From Athripsodes cinereus (taxonomy: Eukaryota; Arthropoda; Insecta; Trichoptera; Leptoceridae), in NCBI GenBank assembly GCA_947579605.1, contig OX388318.1, positions 12,400,001 through 12,464,000 on the forward strand: a stretch of DNA of 64,000 bases, written 5' to 3'. The position numbers and the translations under genes are program-made. The notes under the pieces are model-generated. The model searched no databases, was not told the DNA's origin, and saw only the letters and a list, made by a program, of their open reading frames with translations. Each line of letters begins with the position of its first letter. The first letter of the stretch is position 1. This document shows positions 10,137-23,170 of the stretch, piece by piece.

Positions 10137-10405
10137 GAAAATGGAATGTCATATAGAGCTAACTTTACATATTTCTTTCGCTTCCTCTACATCTACATTA
10201 CAGTTTCTCATTTCTACGCACTCCGATTTCTCCGTGGATCAAATTCTTAAAGTTCGTTCTGCCACCGTCCTTGAGAATATGATCCACGAGGTCAACCACT
10301 TTGTTCTCAGACGTAAGCATTTTCTCATATCCTCTTTTTCGGACAGGTACACCCTTTTCATCATCCAAATGCTCAACTTGTTCCTCACTCTATCACGCAA
10401 CGTTT
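10137..10405 (-). mobile_element. LINE-A fragment with an internal inverted segment
   Basis: Antisense to LINE-A from the GGCGTTCC region (as GGAATGTC) up toward the VERM codons. In the middle the segment GTGGATCAAATTCTTAA appears in the sense orientation just before the expected antisense copy CTTGAGAATATGATCCAC. The same ~18 bp is thus present head-to-head (about 10234-10285) and can form a hairpin. Confidence 0.8.
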
Positions 10406-11460
10406 AATAAAATACTTAACAAAAAACCTTGTTTATTACATATCACTCATTATTGTGACGAATTTTGATATCTGTAAATAGACTTCACACATTCTGATTA
10501 AATCCCTCATTATACTGAACAACTAAGTATATGTAGTATAGTACATACGTCATTTTTGTGTTACTTTTGAACCGCTGCAACTGTAACGAGAAATATTATT
10601 TTAAGAAAATTTTCACATAATCTACCGCACTTTAATGAATATTTTTAATAAATACTGAAGATAATATATTTTCTCATAATAAGTTAGATAAATGAAAGTT
10701 TGTATCACTCACTCACCATCCAACAGTTCTTCCATCAGCATAAGGCAGAAATAACCCTAAAGTTCGGAGCGTCTGTGCGTTAATTATTTGATCTCTTCTC
10801 ACGGCATTCCCAAAACCCTTAATTTGTATAGAGAAGACTAATTTCCATATCCCTTCTCTGATAGAAGATATGAATACGCACAATTATCGATGTATGTACA
10901 TACATACATGTAAACAAAGTGATATATTTGTTAAAGTTTGATTCAATATTTTTACTCCTTTATAAAAATAATATCAGAATTCACACACTACATTCAATAA
11001 TAATTCCATTGGAGTTTATCCAGAAAATTCCAGTTAATAAAAATATGTGCATTATTGATTCCAATATATCAGCTGGAAAATTGGCAGAGGATCGAATCTT
11101 TAAATCCCTTTCTCATTGTTCAATAACCATTACAATAATTGAAATAAATAATGGCGCAGCTATGTATGACAGCAATGGAAAATAAAAATAATATTATTAT
11201 ACCTACATACTCGTAATATTGTCACGAGTATTTTCATTTTAAAATATCAACTGTTTTCATTTTACAAATCGACGCATTTTTGTGTTTCATAAATCATCAA
11301 ATAGGCAAATTTGATTGTGATGAATGTGTAATGAATGTATTAAATTTTTATGCCACATTTCCACTTCTACAACTATACATATTATAATCGTAAAAATTCG
11401 TCAAATTTATGTATGTTTGATTCTTTGATAGGTACATGGTGAAGATGTGGAAAACTAACT
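10406..11460. other. AT-rich spacer
   Basis: A short ATGTATGTACATACATACATG palindromic tract lies near 10890-10911. An 88-codon frame at 10919-11185 shows no motif. Confidence 0.5.
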
Positions 11461-11765
11461 TTATTTTTATTTATTTTAATTTTATTTATTGGTAAAAAGT
11501 ACAAATCAGACAACAACTATAAATATGATTTACAAAAATAAAAATGAGTCGTTCATAATTCAGCTGTCATCTACAAACATGTACCACAGTTAAGTCAATT
11601 ATTTAAATATCACACATTCCGCTCATCCATCTGTTCTCACTAGCACATCGCACAAGCAGTCATCGCTAACACACAAAAATGTTATGATAGGTACGTTTTA
11701 TGATGAGTCTGGAGGATCAATAAGCCCTAACACCTCAGCACTAAACATTGGCTTATATTGAAAAA
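11461..11765 (-). repeat. LINE-J 3' UTR, copy 1
   Basis: Begins with TTTATTT units, then words such as ACAAATCAGACAACAACTA and a ~120-bp sequence that aligns in order with 43295-43560 (shared CAGCT.CATC.ACA.CATG, CACAGTTAA, CTCACT). On the minus strand this reads as a LINE 3' UTR ending in TAAA repeats. No coding part is recognised. Confidence 0.5.
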
Positions 11766-11769
11766 TTAG

Positions 11770-12144
11770 AAAGTACATATGTATTATAATAATTATTTTT
11801 TTAAATAACGAAATTGAAAAAATAATGTCAAATGTAAGTCGGTAGCAAAAGATATTGAATCCTGAATCTCTGGAAATTCAATACTATACTATTGTTCTAT
11901 TCACTACCTTAAACTATGCAAATTTTTCACATTTTTTTAGCATGGTTTCTCTGTTTTTAAATCATGTTGAAATATCTTTATTTCTCGGATATTTCAGGAG
12001 TCCAAGAACTCCTATTTATCCGTTCAGGTGAAGATTTTTTTTTTTTTATATTTGGACTCTCTCTATTCTAATACAAATAATGTTTTTAAATCAATCAAAT
12101 TCCTTTACAAAAACATTTTACTTTATTTTTTTCTAAATATCAAT
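11770..12144. other. AT-rich spacer with poly-T
   Basis: Holds a T13 run at about 12034-12047; otherwise nothing recognised. Confidence 0.5.
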
Positions 12145-12235
12145 CTATACCATCCCGACAAATCCCACAAGAGGGGTAGCCAGTGAGCTGTATGCATGTT
12201 TCAAACGTGCAATTTCTTCTGTCTATTTTATTTAC
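12145..12235 (-). repeat. SINE-A 3' half, antisense
   Basis: CTATACCATCCCGACAAATC and CCACAAGAGGGGTAGCCAG, followed by a GCATGTTTCAAACGTGC spacer, match the SINE-A 3' domain. Confidence 0.85.
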
Positions 12236-13425
12236 CCTCTTGATTAATTTGTGAATGGTTAATATTTTTCACGTCCAGAATGAATAATTTTTTTATGAAT
12301 TACTTTAGCTTATACGTACCTTCATACTATCTTTGTGTAAACTCCATACAAAATGCTAAACTTTATACCTACCTCATGAAAATTTACAACCACTTTTTTT
12401 CCAATTAATGCAGAGCTTTTATATTATACTTACAATATAATATCTAGCTTTCCCATTTTCCAGAATATCTCCCGGGTTGTATTATATTATTTTTTAATGT
12501 AACTTTTCGTAATGTGTTTTTAATTACATGAACTTAAGTTCTTCGGGTGACACGCTTGTGCTTTTATAAACGACATAGAGGTGACGCTTTTACAGTAATG
12601 TTAGTAGTTGTAGTAGTAGTTCTGATCTATCTTTTAAAAAAAACTGTTAAATAATGATTATGAGTATCATATTAAAAAGTTTTCAGACGCTTAATTACAT
12701 CTTAACCTTGCACCGTGTACAATATGCCTCTAACAAGACATAATATTATAATTTGGAGGAAACCTGACACTTTACTAATGTAAAGACTAAATTCTGACAA
12801 TTGGTAGACTTGTGTTACGTATCATTTTCATGTTTCTGGTTACTGACAGTCAGTCGTGATGTTGCAGAATATTATTGATTATGACTATGCCAACTGTTTT
12901 ATAACTTCACAAGGTGAATAATTTCTTGGATGGTTGGGTCGTTTAATGAGCTTCTCTTTGATAATCGTCCTAACAAGAATTGAATTTTCGCGATGTAGTA
13001 TTAATTTCTTCAATATTGCGACATAAATTCTTCTCAGTAAATATGTTTTAGTTGAAAACAAATTTAAATAAGTAATTAATTTTATTACAACTACCTAGTA
13101 GTAAAACAAATAAATAGATTCGTCAAGGATTATAATAAGATAAATTAAATTATTATTATGATAAACTAATAATAAGAGCATGATAGCATATTATAATTAT
13201 TAAATTAGCTGCAGTGGTTGCTACAAGTATCTAAGTATGTTTGTATGTCAAGGTCCGTGATAATAAAATTATATTAAATCGACACATGAATACATAAGTA
13301 TAAAATGCTAGATCATAAGTATCTACCAACAGAGGGTGTGTTAGAAAAATGATACTTTTCTTTGTTTTGTTACCATCTCGACCTAGAAAAACGGGACTCT
13401 TGGTGCTTTCGATATCTCATTTTGT
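12236..13425. other. AT-rich spacer with a TAG microsatellite
   Basis: A TAGTAGTTGTAGTAGTAG tract at about 12601-12620 may be an orphan SINE-A or LINE-A tail. Nothing else recognised. Confidence 0.5.
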
Positions 13426-13502
13426 CTACTACTACTACTACTACTATACCATCACGGCATATCCCACAAGTGGGGTAGCCAGCAGATCATTTCGTCTTAC
13501 AG
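13426..13502 (-). repeat. SINE-A 3' end with CTA-repeat tail, antisense
   Basis: CTACTACTACTACTACTA runs directly into ATACCATCACGGCATATCCC and ACAAGTGGGGTAGCCAGCAG, the best preserved version of the SINE-A 3' end on this strand. Truncated after about 60 bp of body. Confidence 0.9.
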
Positions 13503-16440
13503 AAGACAAAAAGGAACATGGACAGTATCGTTTTCTGTGCTTTAGTAAATTTTGATTTTTTGTAACCAATAACATTTTCATTCATTCAATACACAAAAAT
13601 ACAAATAAAAAAATTGTCACATATATTTGAGATATGCGTACAACTCAATTATACAACAATTCACTAATCTCCTCAAAAAAGCACAATCGTAGCGCTGGTA
13701 TTAGAGGTGATCTACTATTTTTTTCAGTGCATTCATTTTTCTTCTTTATAATGAAATGTGTCTTCTTTGTTTGCCTTTGCACGTACTCTGCGATTTAGAT
13801 TTTTCTACCTCTAAATAAATAATAATTTTACTGATTTATATAGGTATACAACATTCTGGACCAACAAATTAAGAGGTGTGTTTCTGAGTCAGTTGGCTGC
13901 ATCAGAGGTCATTGAAAAACTGGAAAATTAGTTTATTGAACCAAGAAATAAAATTATCCAAACAGAATACCCCATCCTGAAAATTTATTTTCTAACTTAA
14001 TCTTCTTCTATTTCTCTGACTGCATTCTTCAATATTGAGGATTGTGACCTCCAAATATTTTTTTCCCATTTTGTCTTCCATTGCCACTATTTTTGCATTT
14101 CTACATAATTATCTATATCTTGTCAATTCATTAAGAGAGTACTTATAAGAATGACTTTATATAAATAGTTCGATAAAACAAACTCCACCGATATCAGTCC
14201 AATACTTTTTTTCTTTTTGTATTTACCGAAGAAGAAGAAAACATGTTTTGTATGAATACAAATCAAAGCAAAAGGTATAATTCTGAAAAAAATATCACAA
14301 AATGCAGAACATTAGGAAGTGTGTAAAAAAGGTATTCGTACAATAGTAATGGTCGTAATATATCACATAACACAGTATAGTGATTGCGTGCAAATGGTTT
14401 CAGCAATGCGAGGGTTACTCATTCATATACCGCGTTGCTTATACATTCTTAATGAATAACATTAGTGATGAGATGGGTAGTAAACTGGCCGGATATTGAA
14501 TTTACGAGAGCTTCTTAACTAGATTGCTGAATATCTACTGTCATTTTAGAGCTTTCTGTAATCGCATTGGTATACTGCTGTAATGATATCAATAAGTATT
14601 TTATAATTATATATTTTAATAATTTTAAATTAAATTCCCCAATTGTGATAATTTGTTAATACTTTTGTCTTATATTATTTGATTTTTAACTAGTTCTATT
14701 TAATGATTTATTTGTATTATATGTATCATATAATTCTTTGATTTTATTAAAAGCTACCACAGCGTTACAGCCCCCGCCAAATTAATATATAGTTATAATG
14801 AAATGATTGCTTTAGAGCCTGTTTTTTTCAGGATTAAAACGTTCTGCTTTACGGAAAAATATATTAATTTTACGTTGAATGTTCATGATTTTCTATAAAT
14901 AATATGACTATTCGGTTTTCGACATGGTTCGTACCAAACATTCGTTTTATTCTAAATACTAGGTACTTTCGCTACAACAACACAAACTCAAAGTAGGTAT
15001 CTATGTATCTGTATATTGTTTAGCTTTAACCTTTCAGCAACGGATATAAGTATTTAAATTGTGACTAATATTTTTGCTACGTGAAAATTATGATAGATAA
15101 ACTGAAGAAGTGTTCCTGTTTTTGTTTTACTTATTCTCATTATGAAAAAATCTACAAGTAGTAAAACCTCGCTCTCTGGCCCAAACTCTTTATGCTCACT
15201 GCAAAGTGTAGGTAAGTTTATTAGTATTCAAAAAAAGAGATATTTTTAAGATAGTTGGCATATTTCAGGCAAATCTTAGAACAATAAAAGTCTGTTAAGT
15301 ATATGAAATATTGCAATAATTTCAATTCGCTTTCATTCTTATATATTTTTCACCACAAGTCAAAATGTTTTTATGATTAAGATAATTAATTCTGGTTGAT
15401 TAATAAAAACTCCTTCATATTTTCAATTCGTCAACCTCTCATTTCTTATATAATACATTGTGTCAATCGTATAAAAAAAAACTAAGATAAAAAATAATCC
15501 ATAAGTATATAATAAGATACTAACGAATTTCTCTTAAATGATTTTATGTACGCGAACAAAAGATAATCCACTTTAGAGAACAGTAATCGAATTGTCATTA
15601 TTAGAAGTATTTTATTTGTTTATCATTTTCGTTCATTGGTTAGCGTAAAACTGATTCCTTTTTCAGCAATAATATCGGCTTAAAGAGAGCCGATCCTTTT
15701 ATTGATTTAATGCAGTTACAGTTTTTTGACGATAGAAGTATTTATCTTATCCGATTTAGCCGACAAATGATGGGATTATAGCTCATATTATTAAAAGTGA
15801 AACAAAACGCTGTGTATAGAAATATCCCCGCTTGACGTTTTTTTCGTTTCATTATTTTTATATGGGCATCGAAAAGGTTAATGGTGTATGACAAAGGTCT
15901 AATGTAATGGTTCGAAAATGATGGCTGGGGTTCAGATGAAATTAGAAACAGGGGAAATGAGGTTGAAGGAGAGAGAGAGAGAGAGAAAGAATGATAGAAT
16001 GAGTGAGAAGGGATGGGAGAGGTAATTTGACGGATTCCCACGTAGTGTCCTGACCATTTTGGAATTTTCGGGGAACGTAGGATGAAAATTTTCCTAATTC
16101 TGAAAATACTGTATACAGTACTACACATTCCTCACACAATGTTGTGAGAAATAAAATCAAGATGTCACCCAGTAAAGTATCCGAAAGTATTTTTTCTGCA
16201 GAGTACGCATTGTTATATTATTATTGTTAGCGTTTTTACACTATATTGTTTTATGTAGTAGGGGGTGAGGGAAGAAGATTGCACTTTTGATATGCAAACA
16301 TGCCCCTAAAAGTATACCACGATATAGACAAATAGCCATAAAAGGAATAAAAATATGAAGTATGAAAAAGGCTTTTGTATTACTTTTATAGTACATTACA
16401 GCTATTCATTGAAAATGTTCAATTGATTACATAATAATAA
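13503..16440. other. Long AT-rich spacer with a GA microsatellite
   Basis: A GA dinucleotide run lies at 15969-15986. Two overlapping antisense frames there (15742-16128 and 15942-16160) owe their length to this run and to low complexity. No repeat family matched. Confidence 0.5.
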
Positions 16441-16551
16441 TATGGGAGACGATGACAGGCTCAAATACAGCATGCAGAAGGCCGTACTTCTATCGTCCAC
16501 CAGGATAGTAAGAAGGTTTTTGTCCCTGTAGCTCTGTAAGTGATCTCCCAT
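16441..16551 (+). other. GC-richer island, possible LINE C-terminal remnant
   Basis: From 16442 a plus-strand frame reads MGDDDRLKYSMQKAVLLSST then RIVRRFLSL and stops. The pattern resembles short C-terminal tails of some insect LINE polyproteins, from memory and not certain. The island is also closed by inverted octamers ATGGGAGA (16442-16449) and TCTCCCAT (16544-16551). Either a coding remnant or a structured element. Confidence 0.35.
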
Positions 16552-17030
16552 GACTGTACTATTTTCATAGAACATCATGGAAGAATCAACTCGAATAATG
16601 TTGGGGTTCTACATTTTGAATATAAATTTATTTTAATATTTTATGTTTTTTTTTATTTAATGTTATACCTATTTAAATTTTGTTGTTAATCTTATATTGT
16701 GATCAAAATGTAGAATCTAATATTGTTTTGTTAAATAAATGAGATTCTATTTTTCTCAAGGCCATCCACTCGTTTGCGAGTGATTTAGAAATAAATGAGA
16801 TATGAAATATCAATAAACATTCAGTATAAAAAATTGTTGATTCACTCAAATTTGAACACAGCTCGTGCTTTCAGGGATAGTTCTAAAATTACTTACACTT
16901 GTATTAATTTACTCGTAAAAAAACATCAAAGTAAAAGTAATACAAAACACAATAATATTCTGCTAACAGTTGGACTTCTATGTTGAAATGCTGTTGCTGA
17001 CTCTCTTCACCATAACACTATTATTTTAAA
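16552..17030. other. AT-rich spacer with a small perfect hairpin
   Basis: CACTCGTTTGCGAGTG at 16768-16783 is a 6-bp stem with a TTTG loop. The rest is T-rich with no match. Confidence 0.5.
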
Positions 17031-17350
17031 ATCATATTGACTGTGTTCAAGGCACTACATGGCATGGCACTAGTATACATATCGGAGTTCTGCATTTCTG
17101 AGGAGGCAACGGACAGGCAAAAATCACTAAGGTCTGCAAACACAGACTCTGTCAATGTGGTACCGCGTATGGGGGGTCTGGCCAACTATGTTGACCGTGC
17201 CTTCTGTGTGGCTGGTCCGTTGCTGTGGAACAAAATTCCCTTTGATTTGCGAACTCTGGAGAGTGTGGAGATGTTTAAGACGAGGTTAAAAACCCTATTG
17301 TTCGGGAGGTGTTATGATTCTTAAATGGGCCCTTGCGGTGGTTTTTCCAC
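17031..17350 (+). mobile_element. LINE-F: CR1/L2/Rex-like 3' fragment
   Basis: The open stretch 17037-17324 encodes the C-terminal ~95 residues of a CR1/L2/Rex-type LINE reverse transcriptase. It starts VFKALHGMALVYISE (the conserved VYKALHGLAP.YLS module), then LRSAN, VVPRMGG, DRAFCVAGPLLWNKIP (typical RAFSVAAP.LWN.LP) and ETLE-like VEMFKTRLKTLLF (typical SFK..LKT.LF), ending in TAA. Homology ends shortly past 17345. It is 5'-truncated at about 17031; no TSD is obvious. Confidence 0.85.
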
Positions 17351-17359
17351 AAAACGGCG

Positions 17360-18660
17360 CATCATAAATAAGTTGTCTAGTTATTATTATTTTGCTCTTT
17401 GTTATTACAGTGTTATGAAACCTATAGAAATTTCTTTGATATCTAGTCAAATGTAATTCGTTATGCATCAGTGTTCAAAAGTGAAATGTGAATTTTTTTT
17501 ATTTCATATGACATTTTTATGTTATCAAAATGTAGTGCATACAACAGAAAAAATATATATATATATAAGAAAAGAAAAATATGGATCAATATTTATATAG
17601 GTACTTGATAAGAAATTATACTGAATTACTGACTAATAATTTAACTTCAACATTTCTTCAACAACCATTCGTTTCGAAGAAAGTAAATTACTTAGGTACT
17701 CGAATATTTCTATTGGCGTTATTTCTACAGATGGTACTTCATAGTGTCTCGAACTAATTCTATTACCAGTAAGTATTCATTCCAACTTGAACGCAATAAC
17801 TAATTTATCTAAGTAAACAAGAATCCAGCACTAAGTATTAGTTTTAAGTATATTATGAATTTATGCTTCTGAATGCTGATTATTCGTCAGTAGTTGAAGT
17901 TCTCGCGTTGGTGGTATATCTGAGCATAATAACAGTATAATATTGTAATGGATATTATTAAAATATGCTATTGAGGTTATGTGAAACATAATTGCAATGC
18001 TCATTTTATCTTTGTCCTCTTTTGAAGTAATAAAACTTTGAACATAAATTTGCTTAGTAAAATATGTACATAGAAGGTACTCAGCACAATAAAGTTACTA
18101 AGGAGTATTGTGTCGCAGAGAATCCATCAAGGTTCCTACATAAAAATAGATATATGGTGCATATGATAACGATTTATCATGTGCTTTGATATTAACGAAA
18201 TATTTGCACGAAAAAATCAACATAAAACAAACATAGCAGAATTAAAACTAGACATATTATAACATCGAATACAGTATCGCACATACAAAAGAAAATCATC
18301 GAATTCCATTTTGATATTTATTATTTATGTAAATTTTTAGGCACTTTGTGAAATATTTAATAATTATGTGTTCGTAGTTTATCATGTTTGTCACGTTTTT
18401 TTTTTTATTACGTTTATTCTTCACTGTACATTGATCACAATACATAAAGTTTTATAGAGAAATGAATTTAAGTTAAATACAATCAATATATTACACAGAA
18501 GGCGTACTAACCCAAAAACACTAAACTAAAAAACCAAGTTATACAAAATAAGTAAACAAACGTTGTCTTTAATCGCTTGGAAAATATTTATTCTCTTTAA
18601 AGTCTCAGCAACGAGTTGTTTTACCCATCTTGATTATCTAATTTTTTATTAACTTTCATG
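17360..18660. other. AT-rich spacer
   Basis: Contains an (AT)8 tract near 17552-17567; nothing else recognised. Confidence 0.5.
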
Positions 18661-18732
18661 TTTGGTGCCTTTTGACAATCCACTGGGTACCCCACTTGTG
18701 AGAGATTTCATGATGGTATAGATAGATAAACA
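18661..18732 (+). repeat. SINE-A 3' end
   Basis: CTGGGTACCCCACTTGTGAG, then a degraded GATTTCATGATGGTATAG ending in GATAGATA units, a variant of the usual TAG tail. Confidence 0.8.
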
Positions 18733-19325
18733 TTTACGTTAGTGTTTAATCTTTTACACTTGCTTACATATCTTACATCTCATTAATGAGTAATAAGCGC
18801 CCAGTTTATTGAAGGTAGGTATATGGTGTAAATAGTGTCGAATGCTGAAGGTAAAATGAAGGTTATTCATTTTACATACATAACTATAACAAGATGTTAT
18901 ATTATTTTGTTTCAACCCCATATCCACAAAACTGTCAAAGTTTACATTGGAACAACTTAATAGCAGTAACTACCTGATAGCAGTAAGTATGCAATGTGTG
19001 TTATTAATAATAATATTTATGGAGTATGGATATATGTAGAGTCATAAACCTTCTATAGGTAGGAATATACTATATGTTAGGTTTATCCTTGGAACATTAA
19101 GTAAAATTATAGCGACTTTGGAAACCGCACCACGAATTACTTTACTGCTTTGTTCGAATGCACACAGAATGAGAAGACTAAATTATTGGCGGTTTCTGAA
19201 TTGTGATCTTAGCTAAGTTAACTTCAACGTCTTAAGAAGTATTCACAACTCAAATAGTTTTCTTAACAGTATAATAAAATAAATTACTGTATTACAATGT
19301 AATAAAGTGAGATTTTCATAATAAC
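18733..19325. other. AT-rich spacer, nothing recognised
   Basis: No open frame above 60 codons and no match to repeats elsewhere in the window. Confidence 0.5.
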
Positions 19326-19535
19326 ATTCGTTTTCGTTTTTAAAAAGATGTATCTGGGTTTTTGTTATAAACCCAAATACAATTTTAAACACCTTTCACA
19401 GTTAGCTAATAGCTTGTGTTGTAAAAGTGGAGTTTGCCGGCACCTGGGATTGAATCGCGCCCTTCTTAGTATATATAAAGCCAAGACTCTACCTCCAGTT
19501 TACCGACAATCTCAATTATATTCGATATGAACCTA
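19326..19535 (-). repeat. SINE-B, near full length, antisense
   Basis: Antisense to the copy at 26463-26655: ATCTGGGTTTTTGTTATAAA, ACACCTTTCACAG, GTTTGCCGGCACCTGGGATT and a B-box-like GATTCAATCCC (read on the minus strand), then the A-box half. The tRNA-related head is more diverged than the hairpin-bearing 3' part. Confidence 0.85.
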
Positions 19536-20499
19536 ACTGTTTTTGCGGCAAACTCTTGATTTGAATGGCTTTATTAACTAAAACATTACCATAAATAGAT
19601 CTATCAGAAAAGATGAGACTATAAGAAGAATAAATAAATTAAAATGAAATAAAAAATAAAGCAATTCCACTGTTGACTAATATTTTTAAAACTCGTTGTG
19701 AGTTATGGGTATGTTATAATGTTGACGATATGTTTTTTTTGGCATTTAAGGCATATGTCGTATATATAAATTTAAATAAAATTATATCTCCCAGTCTAAA
19801 TCTTCTATTGTAATCAAACACTACTTTAGAACCATTTTAAAATCAATTTGGTAACGAATTTGGGTTTTTTCTTTCATAATTAGATACTTAAATAAAATAA
19901 ACGTAATTGTTTCAAAGTTACTCCTTATAATAAGAGAGACAAATAAATAAGAGAGACAAATAAAATGTAATTAGAAATATTTACTGCTTTTGCAGAAATG
20001 AATTAAAATACCAAGAAACAATTATTTTTCTATTTCGTTTTCGCAAAACAATTACTTCACATCTAAATTTGTGAAATACTTTCATTAATTTGAACTCAGC
20101 AAGAAGTGCATTATTACATGAGATACAAAGCGAATATACCTAGGTACTTAATAATTTGAAATGTTCAAACAAATCCTGTGTGTAATGGGTTCCGGGAATA
20201 CAATACAACCCCAGAAACCACTAAAGAAGCTTTATGGCATCAGTTATTTGAAATTACGAGTGCCCCCTACTAGTTTAAATAGAAATACCCACTTATACTT
20301 AATATGTATTCCATAATATTATTATTTCAAAGCTGAGTTAACGATGAAAACCTAATTTTACTAAGAAGATCTTGCACGTTGTGGTTGAGCATCTTGTATG
20401 CATCTGTCTTATTAAGCTGCATTTATATTACAATATTATTATAGCATAGATATTTTAACTTATATTTTACTCTTAATCTCAAGTACATATTATTATCTA
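19536..20499. other. AT-rich spacer
   Basis: A short direct duplication AAGAGAGACAAATAA occurs twice near 19931-19961. Nothing else recognised. Confidence 0.5.
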
Positions 20500-20607
20500 G
20501 CATTGCACAAAATTATGTGTTCAGTACCTAATAATGATGTCATGTTTTTTTTTCTGTGTATACTATTTTTGTGCAATAAAGATTTTTATTATTATTATTA
20601 TTATTAC
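20500..20607 (+). repeat. LINE-G 3' UTR end with TTATTA tail
   Basis: ATTGCACAAAATTATGTGTT leads through a T-rich spacer to TTTTGTGCAATAAAGATTTT followed by ATTATTATTATT. An AATAAA signal just before a trinucleotide tail is usual for CR1-like LINE 3' ends in insects. The antisense copies at 24377, 41738 and 55799 share it. Confidence 0.75.
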
Positions 20608-22884
20608 ATATGTGTGATGTATAATTCAAATAATAGTTATTAAAACTTCATTGCAAACGGTTTGTCTACTGTCTATTCAACCTGTGGATGATGCTTGATG
20701 ATAAAGATAGATAGTTGAAATTATTGTTGCAAAAAATATGGAGAGATCACAATTAATCTTTGAACAATACTATGTGAAGCTGCTGTAACAAAATATATAG
20801 AGCTTTGATAGATGGCTTATTTATGTTTATTTGTATAGATTTTTGAAATAACCCCAACAGAGATATTATTTGGTAAATGTGGATGCAGCTTTATAGTATC
20901 TAGCAATTTCGATAAAGCTTTTATGTCGTGCACATTGGTTTTTGAAAAACCGTATTTTGATACATTATACACGTCATGTTTGCATACTTATTAAGTACCT
21001 ATAGTAAATCTTATCAAATAAAACGCACCACAATCACTCTTCAATGATTCTTTCGAGAACACAGAAAAAGTTTCCTCTACTTTTTGATTTTTTGTCAATA
21101 GAGTTATCTCTCTAAAATTAGTATCCCACGTTTTTCGGTATTGTTGTGTAAGAAAAAAGAATTTAAACAATATAATAAATAAGATTTCTAGCATCAATAA
21201 TTCATCGACAAGGCTTATCGTCCGTCTTTGATTTCTTCATCCTTTTTATATCACGGAAAGAATTATTTGAACATTTATTACACGATTCTTTATATTGAAA
21301 TGATTAATTGTGTAAGAGAGACGTTTTAACCGATGGAAATATTTAAAATACGATGATTAGTTGACTAGAAGAAATTGGTTTAGATTAAACAAAAAAACGT
21401 ATAAAAATTTGTTTTATATTAGATTTAAATATTCGAACAAAATATCTAGATAGACTTGAAATAGGTACGATATGAAAATAATTTTACACGAATTGAATTT
21501 CTTCGTTTCAAATATTGCGCGTTAAAAAATTTTTTTGGTTGTTAAGTGAGTAGGTAAATCGATTTTTCTTTCATCTCGAAAAGTTTCTGAATTTCCACCC
21601 TCAGGAAAGTCTTCGATTTCCTCATTCATTTCAATCATAATAATCTAATAAAACGTTTTGGGAAAATATTTGTGATTGAAAACATAAAATATGTTTGAAT
21701 TAAATATTTCCACGTGCCAAATAAAAAAGGAGTGAAAATAACAAGTGAAAAAGTTGAGGGTGAGAAAACCACCCTATTCTCCCTTTATACAAGAGAAAAT
21801 CAATACGAGTTTTCATCACAAAACAGACCATGTGTCCCATGTCGGATCTTGGAGAGGAAGAGAAAAAAAAAACAGAAAAAAAGCAATATAAAAACAAAAC
21901 AACATCCATAATAAGGTCATAAAAATATGAAAGCGTGGAGACGAATCTCCGAAAACTCTGTTTGGCCTATAAAAGATGTATTGTTTTTATAAGCAAGACA
22001 GCAGGTGACAAACGCATAAAGAAGACGTAAATTCAAAATAAACCAATAAAATGAAAATAATAAAAAAAATATATAATACAGATACGAGTTATTTCATCTT
22101 TGTAGATGTATCTCTGTATTTTAGCTATTATATCTACTTGTCTCTATATTATACCTACATATATGGTGGTTGGTGCTATTTTTTATGGGAATTTGGTAGT
22201 AGTATCTTGGCATATTTTGTATTGATATAAATTTTCATTGCCGCACTTTAGTAGGTATCCCTTATATTTTCAGTATGAATAATTTATACCTGTTTTATTA
22301 AAATTGCCGTTCATCATGTAGGTGAAATAGGTCTCTCCATTCACTTTTTTGCAAAATAATGGGAGTCCTGCAAAAGACAAGTAAACGTAAAAACCTAAAA
22401 ATTTATTGACTATTTTTTTTTTTAAATAACGAAACATTTGGATGTAAATATGTGTATGTACATAGGTATGTATGTATGTGCAACGAGCCCAGTTGAAATT
22501 AATTTGTGTTACATTTTTTTTGTCGTAAATGTTGTATCTATTTACATACCTGCATAATATTAAGAAATTAACCGAGTTAGTATGAAAGAATGTGATTCAA
22601 TATTATTCATTACAATTTTTATCAATCAAATCCCGCATACATTAAAATAATAACACATTTTATTGTTTGCAGTAATACCTAAGTACTTTCCTAGTTACAT
22701 TTAGTATAATAAAATACTAGATTTAACTACTTTTCACCCCATACCTTCTTGCTACATACTTACATACGTATCCTATTTAAGATAGTGTTTAATATGTATT
22801 TGCATTTTTGCTGGTACCCTGATAAAGAATGATTCATTGAGACCACGAAACTAGATCACTTTTAATTAGTTATTATATCTTTTA
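20608..22884. other. Long AT-rich spacer
   Basis: Includes an ATGT-rich microsatellite at about 22450-22480 and two antiparallel 65-69-codon frames at 21700-21911, a Lys-rich versus Phe-rich pair of chance character. No gene recognised. Confidence 0.5.
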
Positions 22885-23017
22885 TTGGATAATTTGAACA
22901 AAGCGTTTTGTTCTTCTATAGATCTTTTGATTGATAATGATCTAAAAAGTCGAAAGACGTCTCTCTCGCGTTGTTTAATCTATAGTAGAACAAAACGCTT
23001 GTTTTATTTCGTCCATT
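22885..23017. mobile_element. FB2 inverted-repeat element, copy 1
   Basis: The left end GAACAAAGCGTTTTGTTCTT and right end CTATAGTAGAACAAAACGCT are inverted copies (~27 bp). The right arm continues inward through TCTCTCGCGTTGTTTAATC to TGATAATGATC...GTCGAAAG. The left arm has lost its inner part; copy 58563-58748 shows both arms complete. The inner arm resembles a Penelope-type end (stem, then GAAA). Confidence 0.75.
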
Positions 23018-23170
23018 TATGGAATTCTACTACTTGTACACAAATGTTACATGTATATGTGTTTATAGTGCATTGTATATGTGTGTATCGTCGCGTTAGT
23101 ACCCATAATACAATATTCATCTTAGTTTGGGACTAGCTCGATCTGTGTGAAATGTCTATGTATGTAATGT
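23018..23170 (+). repeat. SINE-C-type 3' domain
   Basis: CCCATAATACAA, then TTTGGGACTAGCTCGATCTG and TGTGAAATGTC match the 3' domain at 45503-45770 and a 3' end very common in lepidopteran and other insect repeats. No tRNA-like head is visible here. Confidence 0.7.

Noticed and set aside
15742..16160. Two overlapping antisense frames of 128 and 72 codons
   Set aside because: Their length comes from a GA microsatellite and surrounding low-complexity sequence; two frames open over the same stretch argues against coding.
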